A stretch of DNA of 64,000 nucleotides, from positions 1 to 64,000 of the forward strand of contig JAVBXK010000022.1 of assembly GCA_030824555.1 (NCBI GenBank), written 5' to 3'. The position numbers were made by a program, and so were the translations under genes. Origin of the DNA: a bacterium. GTDB taxonomy: Bacteria; Pseudomonadota; Gammaproteobacteria; Burkholderiales; Burkholderiaceae_C. The notes under the pieces are model-generated. The model ran no database searches, was not told where the DNA came from, and saw nothing but the letters and a program-made list of their open reading frames with translations. Position 1 is the stretch's first letter. Each line of letters starts with the position of its first letter. This document shows positions 1 through 6,549 of this stretch, piece by piece.

Positions 1-94
1 GTTGTGTCGCTGTGGGTGACAGGGTGGCTGATGGGGTGGGTGGTTGGCATGTTGGCCTCTGGTTGGTGGCGGGGCGGGTGGTTGATGGGGGAGG

Positions 95-454
95 TCAATG
101 CACCAGTTCAGCGGTGGTTAGCTGGTGGGCGGCTTGAATGAAGGCATCGCGGGTGGCGAAGTGCATGCGCACGGTGAAAAAGATGACACCGGCACGGTCG
201 GCGATTGCGGCGGCTGCGAACTCGGCTTCGAGGCCGGGGCAGAGGCGGCGCAGGTCAACTGCAGAGCGGTGACCGTTGTGTTCGATGACGCGGACCAGTG
301 GATCGGTGTTGAGTTGCTGCAGCCACAGGTGCGAGCCGCAGGCGAAGTGCAGTTCAAGGCGCTGCAGTTGCAGCACGGGGTAGCGCACGGGATGGCGCGG
401 TGACAAACGCAGTGGGTGGCGCGTGGAGTGTTGGTGCGAGTGAGCGGCAGGCAT
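95..454 (-). CDS. Hypothetical phage protein, 119 aa
   Basis: This is the last gene visible in the leftward operon. I chose the ATG at 454, which gives a compositionally balanced protein; the open frame extends upstream but becomes Cys/His/Thr-rich, as expected of non-coding sequence. The first 35 residues are rich in His, Pro and Arg. The rest has mixed hydrophobic and acidic content (for example LRRLCPGLEAEFAAAAIADRA) and looks like a small folded domain. I do not recognise a family. It starts 43 bp after the stop of the 106-aa gene and is probably co-transcribed with it. Confidence 0.6.
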   Translation of the reverse strand: MPAAHSHQHSTRHPLRLSPRHPVRYPVLQLQRLELHFACGSHLWLQQLNTDPLVRVIEHNGHRSAVDLRRLCPGLEAEFAAAAIADRAGVIFFTVRMHFATRDAFIQAAHQLTTAELVH

Positions 455-497
455 GGCTGGGCCTTTCTGGCTGTTGCAGTTGTGGGGTGTGGTGGGC

Positions 498-818
498 TCA
501 GTCGTCGGTGTCGCCAGCGGCGGCGCGCTTGCGGTCGTACTGGGGCAGGTTGTTGGCGCGTTGTGGTGGCCAGGCGTGCAGCAGCGGTTCTTGTCGCAGT
601 GGTGGCTGGCTTTCGAGCTTCGATACCTGCTTGCGTCGCATGCGCCCTTGTGCGCACATTTGCACCAGCCTGGCCCTCTCTGGGTCGGCCATGGCCGCTT
701 CAAATTCGTTGGGCCATGACCTGGCTTTGCAGAGCTTGAACGCGCTACGTAGGTCTTCAGCGGTGGGCTCAGCGGGTGGCCGTGTACGCGCCTGCACGGT
801 TGGCTTGACGGCTGTCAT
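498..818 (-). CDS. Hypothetical phage protein, 106 aa
   Basis: The start ATG at 818 overlaps the TGA of the preceding gene in an ATGA arrangement, which implies translational coupling. The N-terminal half contains a polar helix-like stretch (AEDLRSAFKLCKARSWPNEF) followed by a basic segment (RMRRKQVSKLE) and an acidic C-terminal end. The basic charge and small size suggest a nucleic-acid-associated accessory protein, but that is inference and I recognise no family. Confidence 0.6.
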   Translation of the reverse strand: MTAVKPTVQARTRPPAEPTAEDLRSAFKLCKARSWPNEFEAAMADPERARLVQMCAQGRMRRKQVSKLESQPPLRQEPLLHAWPPQRANNLPQYDRKRAAAGDTDD

Positions 819-1099
819 CGCGTGGCCACGGTTGTGGTGTTGGGCGGGCGGCAGGTGAAGGTGCCGTCTGGCAGTTCGGCTGGCTCGGAGCCAAGGCCTG
901 CTGTGCGCAGGCAAACGCTTTGGCGGGTGTGGCGCTCGCGCTGTGTGGCTTTGGCGGTTTGGCGGGCCTGGGCAGCATCGTCGGCCAGGGCTTGATCTGG
1001 GTCAGCGTCGAGTGTTTGCATGACGGCCACCAGCAGTAGCCACGCAGTCAACAGGCCTGCGCTGAAGGCTGTGTGACGGGATAGGTTGAGGTGGTTCAT
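815..1099 (-). CDS. Small single-pass membrane or secreted phage protein, 94 aa
   Basis: After a short polar N-terminus (MNHLNLSRHTAFSAG) there is one hydrophobic segment at about residues 13-29 (AGLLTAWLLLVAVMQTL), followed by an acidic, Ala/Gln-rich and then basic tail. This looks like a membrane anchor or an uncleaved signal with an external tail containing two cysteines. It overlaps both neighbours by ATGA (start shared with the stop of the 93-aa gene, stop shared with the start of the 106-aa gene), so the operon is tightly coupled. Function unknown. Confidence 0.65.
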   Translation of the reverse strand: MNHLNLSRHTAFSAGLLTAWLLLVAVMQTLDADPDQALADDAAQARQTAKATQRERHTRQSVCLRTAGLGSEPAELPDGTFTCRPPNTTTVATR

Positions 1100-1377
1100 G
1101 GCTGCACCGCCAGTTCTGGCTCTGTGGCCGTGGCATGGGTTACGGCCTGGGCGGTGTGGGTGACAGCTGGCAGTTGGCGCCAGTTGTCTGGTTCCATGCG
1201 TTCGGAAACCAGCCTGAACATGAGGCTGTCGCTCAGGGGTTTGGCGAGTTGCAGGTGGTCAAGTGCCTGTTCGACCAGGCCCAGGGCCAAGGCGGCTTGG
1301 GCGTTTGACAGGTGTTTGTCGATCAGGCGGAACTGTTCGAACACGTCTTCTGTGACGCTGGGGGTGGACGTGGTCAT
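1096..1377 (-). CDS. Hypothetical phage protein, 93 aa
   Basis: I chose the ATG at 1377, where the sequence becomes protein-like (MTTSTPSVTEDVFEQFRLI). It overlaps the ATPase gene stop by ATGA. The protein is mostly predicted helix: DVFEQFRLIDKHLSNAQAAL and LGLVEQALDHLQLAKPLSDS resemble a helical hairpin. No family recognised. Its position directly after the mini ATPase suggests a partner or adaptor, which is inference only. Confidence 0.6.
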   Translation of the reverse strand: MTTSTPSVTEDVFEQFRLIDKHLSNAQAALALGLVEQALDHLQLAKPLSDSLMFRLVSERMEPDNWRQLPAVTHTAQAVTHATATEPELAVQP

Positions 1378-1784
1378 TGCGTCCAACCTGTCCGGTTGAC
1401 ATGGTGCACACGAATCCGGCGGTCGCTGGCGTCGATCTGGTCCGGCAGGTGGTCGACACAGAGGATTACGTGGGGTGTTTGAAATCGACGTACACGCCCA
1501 TTTCGCGTGGTCAGGCAAAGGTCGCTGCTGGCAATGAGTGCTTTCAGCCTGGCCGCGCCCTCAATGCACCGTGGAAGGCCGTCAATGATCCAAACCCGTG
1601 GCCGCTCCATGAGTACGTTTGCGGTTTCGTGTTCACTTGTCAGCGTTATGAAGTCCGTCTCAGCAGTGTGGCCAAGGCCCCTTGCAATCCGCCTGGCCAG
1701 GGTTGTTTTGCCGCAGCCCTGTGGGCCGACCAGCACAAGTGCCTGGCCTTTTTGAAGGGTGGGGGTGGTGATGGCGTGGCTCAT
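1374..1784 (-). CDS. Stand-alone mini P-loop ATPase, SF3-helicase-like, 136 aa
   Basis: The protein has a Walker A at residues 20-28 (GPQGCGKTT), a Walker B-like strand ending in Asp at about 68 (RVWIID) and a C-terminal DASDRRIRV at about 118-126. The last element parallels DNSDRRYLV in the full-length phage helicase of this prophage (9795-11432), where it follows the motif C strand. The order A, B, then a strand plus DRR is that of superfamily 3 or DUF5906-type phage helicases, but here only the roughly 130-residue ATPase core is present, without a primase or DNA-binding extension. It is ATGA-coupled on both sides. It may be a regulator or loader, or a decayed helicase; intact motifs argue against decay. 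Confidence 0.7.
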   Translation of the reverse strand: MSHAITTPTLQKGQALVLVGPQGCGKTTLARRIARGLGHTAETDFITLTSEHETANVLMERPRVWIIDGLPRCIEGAARLKALIASSDLCLTTRNGRVRRFQTPHVILCVDHLPDQIDASDRRIRVHHVNRTGWTQ

Positions 1785-2188
1785 GCTGCGCACCCTTCCC
1801 GCACGGCATAGTCGTTGTCGGCGGTGGTCAATGTGCCGGTGCTCACATGCACAGCATCAATGCCCACACCCGCTATGGGCATGGTCACCAGTTGGCCTGA
1901 TTGGGTCATGCCCACTTCACGGCCAGCGTGGCGCATCTCTTGGATCAGGTTGTCGAGCTGGGATTGCCAGTGGTCGGCGCATTCCCAGGCGTTGGCTGCA
2001 TCGGCGCGGGCGCGCTCAAGGTCTTCTTCGGCTTTTTCCAGCCGCTCCGCTTGTTCGGCGGCGTGGGCGCGAAGGTGCAGCATTTCCCACTTGTCGAGCT
2101 TGCGCTGGATGGCTGCCAATTGCTTGGCTGTGGCCGCGTCGGTTTGGGTGGTTGCAGCGGTGTATGCGCTTGCATGGGGGGATGACAT
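1781..2188 (-). CDS. Coiled-coil phage protein, first gene of the leftward operon, 135 aa
   Basis: A long charged helix from about residue 20 to 95 (for example KQLAAIQRKLDKWEMLHLRA and ERLEKAEEDLERARADAANA) has heptad spacing typical of a coiled coil. A short hydrophobic C-terminal domain follows (GQLVTMPIAGVGIDAVHVST). The start is supported by a strong leftward ribosome site (AAGGAG, seven bases upstream of the ATG). It is the promoter-proximal gene of the operon and its stop overlaps the ATPase start by ATGA. Family not recognised. Confidence 0.72.
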   Translation of the reverse strand: MSSPHASAYTAATTQTDAATAKQLAAIQRKLDKWEMLHLRAHAAEQAERLEKAEEDLERARADAANAWECADHWQSQLDNLIQEMRHAGREVGMTQSGQLVTMPIAGVGIDAVHVSTGTLTTADNDYAVREGCAA

Positions 2189-2227
2189 CGTTCACTCCTT
2201 TGCCGCGTGGGGTGCGGGTTGGAGTAA

Positions 2228-2256
2228 AGAATATCGGCGCTATTTCATATTGTCAA
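2228..2256 (-). promoter_or_regulatory. Strong sigma-70-type promoter for the 2188-to-95 operon
   Basis: Reading leftward, a perfect -35 TTGACA (2256-2251) is followed after exactly 17 bp by TATTCT (2233-2228). The expected transcription start is about 30 bp upstream of the coiled-coil gene ATG. It is the best-matching promoter I found in the window. It overlaps a perfect palindrome, so it should be tightly repressed. Confidence 0.8.
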
Positions 2257-2260
2257 TATG
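2246..2260. promoter_or_regulatory. Palindromic operator over the -35 element
   Basis: CATATTG T CAATATG is a perfect 7+1+7 inverted repeat whose right half contains most of the -35 hexamer of the leftward promoter. It is flanked on both sides by GGCGCTA (2236-2242 and 2261-2267), and the same heptamer sits inside the cro-like promoter at 5892-5898. The site is well placed for repression by a phage regulator; which regulator is unknown. Confidence 0.65.
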
Positions 2261-2386
2261 GGCGCTAGTATTTAAATTGAAAAAGTAGAAAATAACAGCG
2301 CCACAGGTATTGACCGGCGCAAAAAAACCGCCTCGATGGGTGGTTTGTGTTCATGTGGTTCGATGGTGCTGGGCCACTCGGGCCGG

Positions 2387-3262
2387 TCACGGTCGTTTTT
2401 TGATGCGCGCTTGTGATGCTTGCAACCAGTTCGCCTTCTTCTTTCGCAGCAGCTCGGTTCTGCTGGCCAGGGTGGGCCACCCCAGGGTGTTAAAGCCGAC
2501 CCCACCTGCTGCAACCAACTCTGGTGTGATCGCTTTCAATGGGTCCAGCCCATACGTGTGATAGCAGTATTGCGAATAGTCTTTGTAGGCCAGATCGGCC
2601 ACGCTTGTGCAGGCTTTGCGCACCTGGGCCTCATTGCCGCCAAGTGCAACAGTGTTCAGCCAGGCGGCCAAAATGTGTATGGCCCATTCAGCTTGCTGCA
2701 CACCGTTGCCATTGCGCTTGCTTGCGTGGGTTTTCAAGTTAGCCAGTCGGCTGGCCATGCAGTGCAATGGATGCAGCACGCGAAGGGTGATGGTCCCGCC
2801 GTCGTCTTTGTGTGGCAGATCAATGGGCACGGCCAGGGCTTGAATTTCCTTGTCTGTCAGGCCCGTTACGCTGTGCAAAAAATCCATCAACAGCACGCGG
2901 TTGGTGCCGTCGCGGTGCAGCAGCATCACGGCAGTGTTGGCTGTGCTGTCATCCAGGGTTGCCAGCTTCAGGTCCACCACCATGGTGTCATCCAGTAAAC
3001 CGGCAAGCCATTTCGCGTCGGCTGCGCTGCCCAGCCAGTCGGTGTCTTCAGTCAGTGGCGAGCCATTGCCGGTGGGCGGTGGTACGTTCAGCAAAACCGA
3101 CCAAACTTCCAAAGCCTGCCCGCCTACCAGTACCAGGCGCGATGGGTCCAGCGATACCTGTTTGGATACGCTGAAAAAATCTTCCGGCGTGAATGCCGCA
3201 AGCCCGTGGGCCTTGATCAGGCTGGGAATCAGCCCATTGCGCTGGCTTACAGGGCTGGCCAA
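2387..3262 (-). CDS. Nucleotidyltransferase-like protein (GG...DxD motif), 291 aa
   Basis: The N-terminal third carries the signature of minimal nucleotidyltransferases: VGGQALEVW at about residues 46-54, then TEDTDW with the acidic pair D73 and D75, then a strand MVVDLKL that supplies a likely third carboxylate at about 97. The remaining roughly 180 residues are helical. Related folds occur in AbiEii and MNT-type toxins of toxin-antitoxin and abortive-infection systems. It is the last gene of the leftward lysogeny operon and overlaps the preceding 95-aa ORF by 16 bp. The start is a TTG with no clear ribosome site, so expression may rely on coupling. The family call comes from motifs only. 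Confidence 0.65.
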   Translation of the reverse strand: MASPVSQRNGLIPSLIKAHGLAAFTPEDFFSVSKQVSLDPSRLVLVGGQALEVWSVLLNVPPPTGNGSPLTEDTDWLGSAADAKWLAGLLDDTMVVDLKLATLDDSTANTAVMLLHRDGTNRVLLMDFLHSVTGLTDKEIQALAVPIDLPHKDDGGTITLRVLHPLHCMASRLANLKTHASKRNGNGVQQAEWAIHILAAWLNTVALGGNEAQVRKACTSVADLAYKDYSQYCYHTYGLDPLKAITPELVAAGGVGFNTLGWPTLASRTELLRKKKANWLQASQARIKKRP

Positions 3263-3534
3263 TGAATGACAGCGTTTCTGACATCCACGGGCATGAACCC
3301 GAACGACGCCCGAACGTCACCTGATGGATTGTTCACAGAAGCCGACGCGGATATGCGCAATGCATTGAGCTTCACTTCTTGCAGCTCAAACGCAGAACCA
3401 GCACGCGACACCTGCACGCGAGACAGCCGCACGCGCGGCACCTGCACCCGCACCCGTTCGCGCGGCACACGCACGCGCGAAACCCGCTCGTCGAGCGAAA
3501 TGCGTCTGTTCCGGGCAGCGGCTTCAGGCTTCAT
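3247..3534 (-). CDS. Arg/Val-rich small protein, 95 aa
   Basis: The start is the ATG at 3534 with a weak AGGCGGA-like ribosome site. Residues about 18-44 are built from a short repeated unit of the form R-V-x-V-P-R or S-R-V (for example RVRVPRERVRVQVPRVRL), which the DNA shows as imperfect GCACGCG and CACCTGCACGCG repeats at about 3410-3480. The C-terminus is ordinary (VRASFGFMPVDVRNAVIHWP). Strong positive charge suggests nucleic-acid binding or an antitoxin-like role next to the nucleotidyltransferase; this is inference. The repetitive section could also be a non-coding artefact, so I am only moderately confident. Confidence 0.45.
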   Translation of the reverse strand: MKPEAAARNRRISLDERVSRVRVPRERVRVQVPRVRLSRVQVSRAGSAFELQEVKLNALRISASASVNNPSGDVRASFGFMPVDVRNAVIHWPAL

Positions 3535-3618
3535 GGTGTCCGCCTATTCAGGATGGGGTGGGTATCGCAAAAAACAAAAGCGACCCAGTCCGGCCGCATG
3601 CTTTAAATATTATCACTA

Positions 3619-4491
3619 TTAGGCTGTAAACCAGTCGCCAATGTGGCCAGCTAACACGCTAACTTCGGTTTCTTCAGCCAACAAAATGCGTTCGTCGCGC
3701 CGCAGCTTGTAAGTGAAGTCGCTCCACCAGTCTTGCCAGGCATTCAAGGCCGATGGGGGCAAAAACTTGGGGGCAGGTTTCAGCACGGCCAACCCAATTT
3801 GTTCTTTGGGGCGGATACGGTTCAGGGCATTCAGGTCTGTCCATGCCTTCAAAACGTTCAACTGCGTGGTGTCCAGCCCCGAGTTGAATGCCGACACCAC
3901 GCTGCAGGCCACCTTCGGGGTGTCGTACTGCACGTCAAAGTAGTGCAACACGTTGCCCTCTTTGATGATCATGCCTTGCTCGGGCTGGGCAATGGCATCG
4001 AACCGAAGTTGCAGCTGTCGTTTCAAGAGGGTCGATACGCTGTTGCGCAGTTCGGCCTGGGCCATGCCGGTCAATCTGGCTGGCTTGTCTTTGCGCACCA
4101 CCGTCACGATGCGGTCAAACGTGCGGTTCAGTGCTGCATCGGCCGATGCGCCGCTGACGTAGTGGCCAACTCCAAGGTGCACCTGTGGGCTGCCGCTGAC
4201 GTATTTGGCCACAGGCAAACCGGTGCGCTCAGTCAGCTCTGACTCCAGCTCCTGGTGCAAAAACTTCCACATGCTGGTGCTGTACCGCTGCTCATAAAAG
4301 CATTTCAGCTTGGGGGCCTCGTTGGCCACCCTGAACCGCGTCAGCTTGCCTTTGCTTGAAAGCGCCACACCAATTACAAACCGCTGCGGCACAGTCAGCT
4401 CGGGCTGGAATTCAATGGCGTGCCAGCGCCCTTCAAACCCAGGCTGGGGTGACTGGCTGGCTTGTGCAGCAACCCAATCCATGTCAATCAT
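3619..4491 (-). CDS. DUF3037-like protein, 290 aa
   Basis: The N-terminal region (WHAIEFQPELTVPQRFVIGV, then a short loop and ALSSKGKLTRFRV) has the layout I associate with DUF3037: a strand, then an F-V/N-V-G-V core, then a basic strand. The family often lies beside HipA-type kinases. The C-terminal half is mixed alpha/beta without motifs I can name. The start overlaps the kinase stop (GTGATGA; ATG at 4491, or GTG three bases earlier), so the two are translationally coupled. Biochemical role unknown; proximity suggests a partner or inhibitor of the kinase. The assignment is from memory of the family pattern. Confidence 0.55.
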   Translation of the reverse strand: MIDMDWVAAQASQSPQPGFEGRWHAIEFQPELTVPQRFVIGVALSSKGKLTRFRVANEAPKLKCFYEQRYSTSMWKFLHQELESELTERTGLPVAKYVSGSPQVHLGVGHYVSGASADAALNRTFDRIVTVVRKDKPARLTGMAQAELRNSVSTLLKRQLQLRFDAIAQPEQGMIIKEGNVLHYFDVQYDTPKVACSVVSAFNSGLDTTQLNVLKAWTDLNALNRIRPKEQIGLAVLKPAPKFLPPSALNAWQDWWSDFTYKLRRDERILLAEETEVSVLAGHIGDWFTA

Positions 4492-5336
4492 CACAGTACC
4501 CCCACACGCTGGTTCATCCAGTTTTGCGCAGTCCGCGCAGCGAGGAATGATAGGACATGACCCATCATCTTGGCTGACTTGGGGCCATACAGTTGCCCAA
4601 GCAGTTGGGCCATGTCTTGTTGCACGGTGGCCAGCACGTGGCTGTGCTTTTCGGCATGGTGCGCAATGTGGTTGTACATGCTGGCCATTTGCGAAGTGGA
4701 CAGGTAGCGCTTTTTGTGGCAGGCCCGTATTTCGCGCAGCGTGTGGCTCTCGATGACAGTTGATGGAATAGGCCCGGCCGTCCAGTCGTGCAGACCAAAC
4801 AGCGTTTCGTTGTCAATGGGCAGGCACGATTCATCGTTCACGTACAGCACGTTGCCGTTATTGCGGTCGATGTTGTAGAAGGCCTCATCAAAAGCCGCAA
4901 TGGCTGAGCCTTCAACGGTACACATCAGCCTGGCCCACTTTCTGTCGCCTTTGGTGCCTGCAAACACGGCTGAAATGGAGCGATGGTTCAACCGTTCAGA
5001 TGCCCAGGCCAGCACCCGCTTGTTGCTGACGTAGGGTTTGACCAGCTTGGCTGACCCCAGCGCGTCGGTTGCTTTGCGTTCGCTCAGCACCAACACGGCG
5101 GCTTTGGGCGGCTGCGGCACACCTGCACCGCGCAAAAACAGCCATGCCAACCCTTCGTTGCCAATGAAGGTGCCACTGGTTGGTAGCAGTTTGACCACGC
5201 TGGCCACCGGTGCGTGCTGCACCGGGTAGCGCACTTCTGCCACATGGGTGGTGGGGTTGGCCCCCAGTTGCGCCAAAGGTGAAAGGTAGCCCGTGTAACT
5301 GTCGTCACCCAGGATCGGGAAGGTCCATTTGCTCAC
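4491..5336 (-). CDS. HipA-like protein kinase, 281 aa
   Basis: Kinase-like elements appear in the right order: a lysine in a strand (SVVKLL, K49), an acidic helix (GNEGLAWLFLRG, E61), a catalytic loop D147-x4-N152 (NIDRNNGN) and a metal-binding Asp at 165 (PIDNETLFG). This matches compact HipA-like or phosphoinositide-kinase-like folds, not full-length HipA of about 440 residues. The start is a GTG at 5336 with a GGGAG ribosome site; it overlaps the repressor gene by 32 bp. It is co-transcribed with the CI-like repressor, so it should be made in the lysogen. HipA kinases act as persistence toxins or defence effectors; the substrate here is unknown. Confidence 0.7.
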   Translation of the reverse strand: MSKWTFPILGDDSYTGYLSPLAQLGANPTTHVAEVRYPVQHAPVASVVKLLPTSGTFIGNEGLAWLFLRGAGVPQPPKAAVLVLSERKATDALGSAKLVKPYVSNKRVLAWASERLNHRSISAVFAGTKGDRKWARLMCTVEGSAIAAFDEAFYNIDRNNGNVLYVNDESCLPIDNETLFGLHDWTAGPIPSTVIESHTLREIRACHKKRYLSTSQMASMYNHIAHHAEKHSHVLATVQQDMAQLLGQLYGPKSAKMMGHVLSFLAARTAQNWMNQRVGVL

Positions 5337-5826
5337 TGCCGGTTGCTCCCTGTTGTGCTTTTATGGTTTCTTTCACCGCCCGCACCAGGTTCACCAGGCT
5401 GGGGGTGAGTTTTTTCACGGCTGCTGGGTCAGATTCCAGCAGCGCAATTTCAATCAATGCCAAGGTTTCGGGTGTAGCGGTGGCCATGCGGTGCACCAGA
5501 TCGTTGGCAGGCCCACTGGGTGTGCTGATGGCTGCTGCGAGCAATTCAGCTTCTTTTGCCAAGCGGGAGCTGAAGTCAGCGATGCTGCATTGAAGGCCTT
5601 TGGCAAAGCCTCTGGCAGCCTTCAGGCTGAGGGCTGTTTTTCCATTAAGAAAAAACCCAACGGCGGCTTGATTTCCGATGCCGTATTCAAGTCCAAAAGC
5701 ACCTTGTGAATGCAGGTTCCTTGTCTTTCTGTCTGCATACGTCTCTGCCCATATCGCACTCAGTCTTTCCGCTTCCGCTATGTGCTCTGCGGTGACTTTT
5801 CCGCGTTTGTCTTCGCTTTTGCTCAT
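5305..5826 (-). CDS. CI-like phage repressor lacking the S24 peptidase domain, 173 aa
   Basis: Residues about 20-85 match the DNA-binding half of Burkholderiales prophage repressors (LSAIWAETY, then QGAFGLEYGIGNQAAVGFFL and LSLKAARGFAKGLQCSIADF). The usual C-terminal LexA/S24 autoprotease is absent; in its place is a helical tail ending in a polar segment. I chose the ATG at 5826; an upstream ATG at 5853 would add nine residues. Neither has a good ribosome site. It is divergent from the Cro-like gene and first in the operon with the kinase. Without the protease domain it cannot self-cleave in response to RecA, so induction must work differently. Confidence 0.75.
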   Translation of the reverse strand: MSKSEDKRGKVTAEHIAEAERLSAIWAETYADRKTRNLHSQGAFGLEYGIGNQAAVGFFLNGKTALSLKAARGFAKGLQCSIADFSSRLAKEAELLAAAISTPSGPANDLVHRMATATPETLALIEIALLESDPAAVKKLTPSLVNLVRAVKETIKAQQGATGSEQMDLPDPG

Positions 5827-5873
5827 TTGCGAATGATTAGCGCAGCTATTCATAAATTCAACCAGCGGCAGTA

Positions 5874-5902
5874 TTTACAAAAACACCTAGTGGCGCTAGG
5901 AT
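5874..5902 (+). promoter_or_regulatory. Rightward early promoter before the Cro-like gene
   Basis: TTTACA (5874-5879) is followed after exactly 17 bp by TAGGAT (5897-5902), six bases before the Cro-like ATG. The short distance means a very short or leaderless transcript. The spacer contains the palindromic site described separately. Confidence 0.6.
5886..5900. promoter_or_regulatory. Probable CI/Cro operator
   Basis: CCTAG tggcg CTAGG is a 5+5+5 inverted repeat lying between the -35 and -10 of the rightward promoter, where a bound repressor would block polymerase. A related but shorter palindrome TAGC GCA GCTA lies at about 5838-5848, towards the repressor gene. Together they look like a two-operator switch region. 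Confidence 0.5.
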
Positions 5903-5908
5903 TGCGGC

Positions 5909-6139
5909 ATGAGCACTATCAAAGCAATCCGCCAGCGACTGGGCCTGACCCAGTCCGAATTGGCCGCTGGCATCGGCTGCACTCAGGGCAACGTCGGGCA
6001 TTACGAGAACAAGGGGCAAACCGTGCCGCCCGATGTTGCAAAGCGCCTGATTGCCTTCGCTGGCACCAAAGGCGTGCGCCTCACGTATGACGACGTGTAC
6101 GGTCCCGCCGATGTTGGCAGCCTGCAAGTGGCCGCCTGA
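5909..6139 (+). CDS. Cro-like HTH transcriptional regulator, 76 aa
   Basis: The protein is almost entirely one XRE/YdaS-like helix-turn-helix: IKAIRQRLGLTQSELAAGIG, then CTQGNVGHYENKGQ, then VPPDVAKRLIAFA. The second helix and recognition helix fall at about residues 14-34. Its size and divergent position against the CI-like repressor are those of Cro. The gene begins the rightward early transcript. It probably represses the lysogeny operon during lytic growth, by analogy with lambda. Confidence 0.85.
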   Translation: MSTIKAIRQRLGLTQSELAAGIGCTQGNVGHYENKGQTVPPDVAKRLIAFAGTKGVRLTYDDVYGPADVGSLQVAA

Positions 6140-6144
6140 TGCCC

Positions 6145-6363
6145 TCAATGCTCCGGCAAATCCTCGCCTTCCTCGGGGTTCAGTGGCGCAAACGTCACGC
6201 TGAACTGCAACTTGCTGTGCCCGGCGTCCGTGTACGCGGGGCTGTGCTGTGCGTCCTGCAGCTGAACCTGGGCCGCGTGGCCCGTCAGCTCGCACAAGGC
6301 CTGCGCCAAAAAAAACTCGATGCGCTCTTGGCTGATACCGGCAAGGGGGTGTGAGGTGGTCAT
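6145..6363 (-). CDS. Hypothetical phage protein, 72 aa
   Basis: This strand gives a balanced, acidic protein (for example GISQERIEFFLAQALCELTG and LQFSVTFAPLNPEEGEDLPE), whereas the rightward reading of the same bases is Arg/Leu/Val-rich and looks like a shadow. I chose the ATG at 6363 over one nine bases upstream. It is convergent with the Cro-like gene, 5 bp apart, and therefore antisense to any rightward early transcript passing through. Function unknown. Confidence 0.6.
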   Translation of the reverse strand: MTTSHPLAGISQERIEFFLAQALCELTGHAAQVQLQDAQHSPAYTDAGHSKLQFSVTFAPLNPEEGEDLPEH

Positions 6364-6549
6364 GATTTTCAAAACAAATATGGCTCTGTCGCTTGATGGT
6401 CAAGCGGTGGCTGCTATCGCTGCGCAAGTGGTGGCCAATGTCTGATGCAGGTGAATACCAGCAGGCATTGCAGCGTGTGCGCGATGCAGGTGCGGCGGAA
6501 GCGGCCAACCGACATGCCGCTGCTGTGTCGCGCGGGGCGTGCCCATTGG

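Noticed and set aside
6139-6354. Rightward 71-aa frame coupled to the Cro-like stop
   Set aside because: Arg/Leu/Val-rich composition typical of a shadow; the leftward 72-aa reading is balanced and acidic. I kept the leftward gene.
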